DNA of 18,983 nt from Prochlorothrix sp035285005 (GTDB lineage Bacteria > Cyanobacteriota > Cyanobacteriia > Prochlorotrichales > Prochlorotrichaceae): NCBI GenBank assembly GCA_035285005.1, contig JAYKIB010000185.1, positions 1-18,983 of the forward strand, read 5' to 3'. The notes beneath the pieces were generated by a model, which saw only the letters and a list, made by a program, of their open reading frames with translations, was not told the DNA's origin and searched no databases. Shown here in pieces: positions 14,373 to 18,983 of this stretch (position 1 is its first letter; the number at the start of each line of letters is the position of its first letter). The position numbers and the translations under genes were made by a program.

Positions 14373-16583
14373 ATGCACCCCCTTTCTATCCTGTCCCGTC
14401 GTCCTCACCTCCCCCGGTCCGGCACCGGCAACCCAGCCCAGCCCCGTCCCAAGCCCCTCGCGGTCCTTGCTCCCCTCACCACCAGCCTGCTGCTCTCCCT
14501 CGCAGCCCTAGCCCCTCTCCCGCCCAGCCCAGCCCAAGCCCAGCCCGACTCCACCCCACCCAGCCTGGAATTGCCTCCAGAATCCAGCCCCTTTGACCCC
14601 ACAGGCAGCTTAAACGATCGGGTTTCGGAACAGTATTTCAGCGGCGATTTTGCCGGAGCCTTAGCCACCCTGACGGAGCTAGCGGAGACCTACCGCAGTC
14701 AGGAGAACTGGGCCATGCTGGGGGAAGTGTGGAATGGGACCGGTTTAGTCCAGGAACAGCTAGGGAATTGGGATGAGGCCCTCACGGCCTACCAGTCGGC
14801 CCTTGAAACCTACCAACAACTCCAGGCGAGCGATTTCAACGCCAGTAAGCTGGGGGAAGCCCGCACCCTCAACAATATGGGGGGGGTTTACACCGCCCTG
14901 GAACAGCCGGAAGCAGCCCTAGGCTTTTTGGAACGGGCCCTCGTCCTCTTCCGGGAGTTGGATACCGCAGCGGAGGAAGCCATTACCCTCACCAATGTGG
15001 GGGGATTATATGCGGCCATGGGACGCGCTAGCGATGGTATTGCGGCGTTTCAGCAAGCCCTTGGCTTGCACCAGGAGCAGAACAACCAAGAAGGTCAAAT
15101 TGTCGCCCTCGATCGCCTCAGCACCCTCTATGCCCAAATGGGAGCAATACCAGAAGCGGTACGCATTCTCGAACAGGGCAGTACCGTGGCCATTGCCGCC
15201 GCCGACCCCACCACCGCCGCCGCCTTTTTGAGCCGCCTCGGGGAGGTCCACACCGCAACGGGCAACCGTGAAGCCGCTGTCGCTGCCTATAAAAGTGCGA
15301 TCGAGCAGCTGAGTAATTCGGAGCTCATCGGGCTTCAGCTCCAGCTAGTGCTGCAATTAGCCGCAGTCCAGGCGGATTCCGGCCAAATTGGCCCAGCCCT
15401 AGACCAATACCAAGTCGCACTTGCCCTGCTAGAGGGGGAAGATGCCCCCTTGCAAGAGGGGGAACTGTGGATGCAAATGGCCCTCCTCCAGCTACAGGAG
15501 CAACGTTGGAACGAAGCCAGAATCAGTTTTGAAACCGCCCTAACCCTGATCCAACCCCTGGGGGTGCCCCTGGCCGAAGGACAGGTGTTACGGGGGCTGG
15601 GCACGATCGCCCTGGAGGAAGGGGACCTCCAAGGGGCTCGTAGTTCCCTAGAACAGGCGTTAGAGCGCCAACGATCGATCACGGTGGACGAAGAGGCCGA
15701 TCAACAGGCCCAACAGCAGGAAATTGGCCTCAGCCTCAGTCTCCTGGCCGCCGTAGACCAGGAGGAGGGCAACTACGATCAAGCCCGCACCACCTATCAA
15801 GAAGCCCTCCAGGCCCAAGAGTCCGGTCGGGATTTGGCCGGACAGGGCGAAACCCTACGCAATCTCGCCGTAGTAGAACTTCTGAACGGACAACCCGATC
15901 GAGCTGCCCCCCACTTACTGGGTGCCCTAGATATTTGGGAATATCTGTCCTTTCGCAGTGGCCTCATCCTGGACCCCAACCTAGAGCTGTACTCCCTGCT
16001 CCAGGCTACACTCATTGCCGCTAATAAAACCGAGGCCGCACTCCTGGGCGCAGAACAGGGTCGATCGCTGCCCTACCGCCTCCAACAGGGCTGGCAGCAG
16101 GGCCTCCAGTCTACACCTCCAGCTCCCATTGGGCTAACCGAGGTGCGACAAGTGGCCCAAGCAGCCCAAGCCATACTCCTCTTCTATGACCTGGGACCGA
16201 GCTTACCGGCGGATATTGCCGTAGAATCGGATAGTTTGGCACCCCAGTTACGGGTTTGGCTGGTTTTTCCCGACGGAGAGATTGCCTTTGGGGAGCAACC
16301 GCTGTTTGGGGGATCGATCGCCAATGCCAATGCGCTGTTGGACTGGGTTGAAGCTAGCCAAACCGAAGGGGACAACCAAGCCGCCGCCCTGACCCAACTG
16401 GCCCAATTTCTGCTGCCCCTCGTCCAAGCTCCCCTCCGAGAGACCGATGTAACCAACCTGGTGGTCTTGCCCCCCCCCATTCTCCAGGCGATTCCCTACG
16501 ATTTACTCCCCTTTGGTGAGGGAACCTTGGCCGATCGCTTTAGTATGGCCCTAGCCCCTGCCATCCAGTTATTAGTGGAATGA
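14373..16583 (+). CDS. Secreted TPR protein with incomplete C-terminal CHAT domain
   Basis: From ATG 14373 it is 736 residues (745 from GTG 14346). A long n-region with twin Arg leads to a hydrophobic core (LLLSLAALAPL) and a probable signal-peptidase site after PAQAQ, so it is likely periplasmic or outside the cell. About ten TPR-type helical repeats follow (for example NWDEALTAYQSALETYQQL, NREAAVAAYKSAIEQL, NYDQARTTYQEALQAQ), forming a peptide-binding scaffold. After about residue 590 a CHAT (caspase-like) domain begins: AILLFYDLG, LRVWLVFPDGEIAF, LVVLPPPILQAIPYDLLPF, then ALAPAIQLLVE and the stop. CHAT proteases continue well past this point with the catalytic His and Cys, which are missing here. 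The protein is therefore either truncated or a non-catalytic variant. In cyanobacteria such TPR-CHAT proteins often occur with FhaC-type transporters. Confidence 0.8.
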   Translation: MHPLSILSRRPHLPRSGTGNPAQPRPKPLAVLAPLTTSLLLSLAALAPLPPSPAQAQPDSTPPSLELPPESSPFDPTGSLNDRVSEQYFSGDFAGALATLTELAETYRSQENWAMLGEVWNGTGLVQEQLGNWDEALTAYQSALETYQQLQASDFNASKLGEARTLNNMGGVYTALEQPEAALGFLERALVLFRELDTAAEEAITLTNVGGLYAAMGRASDGIAAFQQALGLHQEQNNQEGQIVALDRLSTLYAQMGAIPEAVRILEQGSTVAIAAADPTTAAAFLSRLGEVHTATGNREAAVAAYKSAIEQLSNSELIGLQLQLVLQLAAVQADSGQIGPALDQYQVALALLEGEDAPLQEGELWMQMALLQLQEQRWNEARISFETALTLIQPLGVPLAEGQVLRGLGTIALEEGDLQGARSSLEQALERQRSITVDEEADQQAQQQEIGLSLSLLAAVDQEEGNYDQARTTYQEALQAQESGRDLAGQGETLRNLAVVELLNGQPDRAAPHLLGALDIWEYLSFRSGLILDPNLELYSLLQATLIAANKTEAALLGAEQGRSLPYRLQQGWQQGLQSTPPAPIGLTEVRQVAQAAQAILLFYDLGPSLPADIAVESDSLAPQLRVWLVFPDGEIAFGEQPLFGGSIANANALLDWVEASQTEGDNQAAALTQLAQFLLPLVQAPLRETDVTNLVVLPPPILQAIPYDLLPFGEGTLADRFSMALAPAIQLLVE

Positions 16584-16631
16584 TTGGTCCAGGAGTACTT
16601 TGACACAATGGGGGAGCCGCTAGAAAATTCA

Positions 16632-16692
16632 GGGCACCTCGATTAATTGAGGCAGACGGCGAAGCCACCTGCCTCAACCCTACTTCTGCCGT
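16632..16692 (-). repeat. Partial interspersed element, first of a tandem pair
   Basis: The left end GGGCACCTCGA (16632-16642) and the hairpin region GAGGCAGACGGC-GAA-GCCACCTGCCTC are present. The other end is missing and runs into the next copy at 16693. The CHAT gene stops 48 bp before it. Confidence 0.6.
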
Positions 16693-16792
16693 AGGCACTT
16701 CGATTCATGGGGTGGGGCGGCGAAGCCGCCCCACCCAAACCCTGACTCTTGCGCGGGCTGTCTCCCAAAAATTGGGATTCATCGAGGTGTCC
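16693..16792 (-). repeat. Interspersed element, about 100 bp, touching the ABC ATPase stop codon
   Basis: The ends are AGGCACTTCGA (16693-16703) and TCGAGGTGTCC (16782-16792). The hairpin GGGTGGGGCGGC-GAA-GCCGCCCCACCC (16710-16736) is perfect over 12 bp. The phrase GGGCTGTCTCCCAAAAATT matches the copy at 284-343 in inverse orientation. The right end is directly adjacent to the TAA (16793-16795, minus strand) of the ATPase gene. Confidence 0.75.
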
Positions 16793-17692
16793 TTATGACT
16801 CCGATTGGCGTGTAATTTCCAGATAAATATGCTCTAAACGCACCGGTTGCACCGAAATTGAAGTTAAGGTAATCCCCTCGAAGTGGTGGAGAATATCCGA
16901 CAGGGCGAGGGACTGCGGCAGCCAGAAGGCCAGATCCCGCCCGTAGCGGCGTAGGGGCCAGCCCAGCTTTTGAGCCCGGGAAATGGCCCGATCGGGTTGG
17001 GGAGTATCCACCAAGACGATCGCCGCCGCCGGAACTTCCCGGGCCAACTCTGCCAAACTGCCCTCCCGCAGCAGTTGCCCCCCCTTAATCACTCCAATGC
17101 GCTGACACAGTTGCTCCGCCTCCTCCAGCAAATGCGTGGTCAGCAGGACTGTAATACCCTGCTGCTTCAGCAAACGAATTAGGTCCCAAACCTCATACCG
17201 CGCCTCAATATCCAACCCTGTGGTTGGTTCATCCAAAATCACCAGCTTTGGACGGTGAACCAAGGCCAAGGCAATACTCAAACGGCGTTGCATTCCCCCA
17301 CTCAAATTCTCCACCAGACTGTCAGCCCGATCGAGCAAATTCACCAACTGAAGACAGCGATAAACCCGCTCAATACGCTGGACCTGGGACATACCGTAGA
17401 GACGGGCAAAGAAATGGAGATTTTCCGCACAGGTGAGACTGCGATAGAGCAGATTTTCCTGGGGAGCAATCCCCACCAGCGGTTTTGTCGCCTCAGAAAC
17501 CGGCTGATGAAGAATATCCACATGGCCCCGATCGGGTTTGAGTAAATTACAAATAATGTTGATAGTGGTCGTTTTCCCGGCTCCATTCGGCCCGAGTAGG
17601 CCATAGACCTCACCGGGATGAACCGTGAAGTTCAAATCCGACAGCACCGTTCGATCGCCAAAGGTTTTATAAACATGATGGATTGACAGCAT
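16793..17692 (-). CDS. ABC-2 exporter ATP-binding subunit (DrrA/NodI-like)
   Basis: The 299-residue cytoplasmic ATPase of an ABC-2 type exporter. Walker A is G34-PNGAGKTT, the Q-loop is at Q78 (APQENLLY), the signature LSGGMQRR begins at residue 130, Walker B is LVILDEPTTGLD (D154-E155), and the switch His is H187 (LLTTHLLEEAEQL). A C-terminal domain of about 90 residues follows, as in DrrA-like proteins. I chose ATG 17692, which gives the usual MLSIHHVYKTFGDRTVL start; the open frame from 17746 adds 18 residues without character. The cognate permease lies upstream on the same strand at 17942-18730, separated by 249 bp containing two interspersed elements. Substrates of this class include drugs, polysaccharides and lipids; none can be assigned here. 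Confidence 0.9.
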   Translation of the reverse strand: MLSIHHVYKTFGDRTVLSDLNFTVHPGEVYGLLGPNGAGKTTTINIICNLLKPDRGHVDILHQPVSEATKPLVGIAPQENLLYRSLTCAENLHFFARLYGMSQVQRIERVYRCLQLVNLLDRADSLVENLSGGMQRRLSIALALVHRPKLVILDEPTTGLDIEARYEVWDLIRLLKQQGITVLLTTHLLEEAEQLCQRIGVIKGGQLLREGSLAELAREVPAAAIVLVDTPQPDRAISRAQKLGWPLRRYGRDLAFWLPQSLALSDILHHFEGITLTSISVQPVRLEHIYLEITRQSES

Positions 17693-17726
17693 CGACTTTA
17701 ACCCCACCCAACAATAACTGAAGCTA

Positions 17727-17833
17727 GAACACCTCAAGGAACCCAATTTTCACGCTGGATTTTCACGCTATAGCCCACGTAAAGCTCAAGAAGATGTAGG
17801 GCAGCGAAGCTAACCTACACAATTCATCGGTCT
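17727..17833. repeat. Degenerate interspersed element between permease and ATPase genes
   Basis: The left end is GAACACCTCAA (17727-17737) and the right end TTCATCGGTCT is decayed. TGTAGG...AGC-GAA-GCT...CCTACA near 17795-17819 is a decayed form of the hairpin. TTTTCACGCT occurs twice in the left part. Similarity to the family is clear from layout rather than from long identities. Confidence 0.5.
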
Positions 17834-17841
17834 AACCACTA

Positions 17842-17940
17842 GAACACCTCCAGGCATCCAAATTTTGGAGCAATACCCGTGCAAGCGTCAGAACTTGAAG
17901 TGGGCGGCTTTGCCACCCCTCCCAATTCATCGAGGTGCCC
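17842..17940 (+). repeat. 99-bp interspersed element ending next to the permease stop codon
   Basis: The ends are GAACACCTCCA (17842-17852) and TCGAGGTGCCC (17930-17940), with interior ATCCAAATTTTGG and a hairpin around GTGGGCGGCTTTGCCACCC. The right end lies 1 bp from the permease TAA (17942-17944, minus strand). Confidence 0.7.
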
Positions 17941-17941
17941 A

Positions 17942-18730
17942 TTAGAAATTCCGTTCAATGCGTAGCATCTGCTGGTAAAAAAACCAGCCACCCGCCACCA
18001 CAGCCCCACTGAAGAGGATGAGAAAGATTAAATGGTCTCGGATTTCTGGAATCCCCTCTCCTTGGATCAGAACCGCTAACAGGGCCTCATTCATGTGGTA
18101 GACCGGATTATAGTGAGCAATTCTCAGCAAACTGTCCGGGAATAACGATGTGGGCAAAAAAGCGCCCCCCAGCAACAGTAGTGGCACCCCGAAGGCAGCC
18201 ACCAAAGCATTGGCATCCTCCGTACGACGGGCCAGCTGGGTCCCCAACACAAACCCCACACCCACATAGCTCATAATACTCAGGCCCAAGATTAAGAGCG
18301 TCAGAAAGGCAGAACCGGAGAATGTGGCGTTAAAAAACACCGCAAGACCAAAAACCAAGAGAATTTGCCCCGTTCCAATACAAAAGTGAGCAAGGCAAAT
18401 TCCTAGGAAATAGGAGATCCCCCGCAACGGCGACACAAAGAGTCGTTTGAGAGTGCGTTGCTCCCGCTCCGAAACCACCGTGGCGATACTACCACCCAGG
18501 CAGCTAAAGAAAAGTGCGGCTCCCACCAGGGTGGGGGGTACAGCACTGGCATAGGCATCCCCCCGGCTCAGTTGTGCCCGCTCTTCCAAAATCAGGCTAT
18601 TAATAACCAGCAGAATGACGGGGAAAATGGCCCAAAAAATGAGGCTGCGCTTCCGTCGCACGAGTTCGATCAAAACCCGCTGGGCCACGGCTACTGTTTC
18701 GCGCCCATAGGTCAGAATCACAGTCTGCAT
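17942..18730 (-). CDS. ABC-2 type exporter permease
   Basis: A 262-residue inner-membrane permease with about six hydrophobic segments. The N-terminal cytoplasmic helix (RVLIELVRRKRS) leads into the first segment (LIFWAIFPVILLVINSLI). The ABC-2 hallmark follows: GGSIATVVSEREQRTLKRLFVSPL, a coupling region that docks the ATPase. Near the end, GGAFLPTSLFPDSLLRIAHYNPVYHMNEALL is typical of the DrrB/NodJ group. I chose ATG 18730; a TTG five codons upstream is possible. No good ribosome site is visible. It is first in the minus-strand pair with the ATPase gene, and together they would make a complete exporter as a dimer of each. Confidence 0.88.
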   Translation of the reverse strand: MQTVILTYGRETVAVAQRVLIELVRRKRSLIFWAIFPVILLVINSLILEERAQLSRGDAYASAVPPTLVGAALFFSCLGGSIATVVSEREQRTLKRLFVSPLRGISYFLGICLAHFCIGTGQILLVFGLAVFFNATFSGSAFLTLLILGLSIMSYVGVGFVLGTQLARRTEDANALVAAFGVPLLLLGGAFLPTSLFPDSLLRIAHYNPVYHMNEALLAVLIQGEGIPEIRDHLIFLILFSGAVVAGGWFFYQQMLRIERNF

Positions 18731-18983
18731 AGTGAAAAGGTGCAAAATTTCAAGAGAGATTTAAAAATTCAAGTCCAGGACAATCCAAAGGCCATCTTAG
18801 AGGATGTTTGGAAACTTCGGCTAAGGGCCGTAGGCCCTGGCCGAATCCCCCTCGGTCCCCTTTTGAAGCAGGGTGGTTTCATAAAAATGTAGGTAATGTG
18901 TACTACTTTGACGGTTAGGTCATGACTTTGATAGTTATGCAAAAAAAGAGGTAGGGTGTACTCCTGTAGAAACACAGTACGCC
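18731..18983. other. Spacer upstream of the ABC-2 permease
   Basis: No gene was recognised. It holds the hairpin-bearing repeat at 18800-18845 and an AT-rich stretch. The open frame at 18458-18892 is the antisense of the permease and is not a gene. The next gene beyond the window edge cannot be seen. Confidence 0.5.
18800..18845 (+). repeat. Repeat with a 12-bp interrupted hairpin; inverse copy of 6404-6427
   Basis: The first 24 bases are the exact reverse complement of 6404-6427. They run into a hairpin: TTCGGC (18816-18821), TA, AGGGCC (18824-18829), loop GTA, GGCCCT (18833-18838), G, GCCGAA (18840-18845). There is no T-run directly after, so a simple terminator is not supported. Confidence 0.6.

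Noticed and set aside
18816..18845. Intrinsic terminator
   Set aside because: The hairpin is strong, but the next bases are C-rich and no T-run follows directly.
18458..18892. 144-residue plus-strand open frame
   Set aside because: Most of it is antisense to the ABC-2 permease, and the rest lies in the repeat-bearing spacer.

Overview
The window reads as a chromosomal piece of a cyanobacterium. CGATCG-centred words (the HIP1-type bias) occur throughout both genes and spacers, the glycosyltransferase and CobW sequences are of cyanobacterial type, and the spacers are packed with short interspersed repeats. The species cannot be fixed from sequence alone; a Prochlorothrix-like filamentous cyanobacterium is only a guess. 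No rRNA, tRNA, CRISPR array or complete insertion sequence was seen.

Layout. Positions 1-1024 contain no convincing gene. They hold a 112-bp inverted-repeat element, five 11-bp direct repeats that look like a response-regulator (Pho-box-like) array, two copies of a recurring interspersed element, and a possible structured RNA. Next on the plus strand come a family-4 glycosyltransferase (1025-2338), a two-partner-secretion transporter of the FhaC/ShlB type (2482-4392), and an envelope efflux cluster. The cluster has a HlyD/MacA-like adaptor cut by an in-frame TAG (4503-5978), a MacB/DevC-like permease (6459-7634) and a TolC-family protein with an odd N-terminus (7660-9714). The ATPase such a pump needs is not in the window; a 480-bp repeat-rich gap lies where it would often be found.

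On the minus strand are a class III metallophosphoesterase (10010-11311) and, just upstream in the same operon, a 151-residue protein built of two copies of one domain. These diverge from a plus-strand cobW-type metal GTPase (12012-13169), followed by an unrecognised lipoprotein (13366-14253) and a secreted TPR protein ending in an incomplete CHAT domain (14373-16583). The right end carries a minus-strand ABC-2 exporter: permease (17942-18730), then ATPase (16793-17692).

The most distinctive feature is an interspersed element of about 99 bp. Its ends are an 11-bp inverted repeat close to GGGCACCTCGA, and it carries an off-centre GC-rich hairpin around GGCGGC-GAA-GCCGCC. Complete, truncated or expanded copies lie at 284, 573, 6001, 9883, 13182, 16632, 16693, 17727 and 17842. 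Most sit directly downstream of stop codons, twice within one base. Several spacers, and one coding region, also contain tandem repeats of 11-15 bp. The strongest items for follow-up are the 99-bp family, the 11-bp array with the adjacent hairpin-rich segment, the broken efflux adaptor with its missing ATPase, and the duplicated-domain protein paired with the phosphoesterase.
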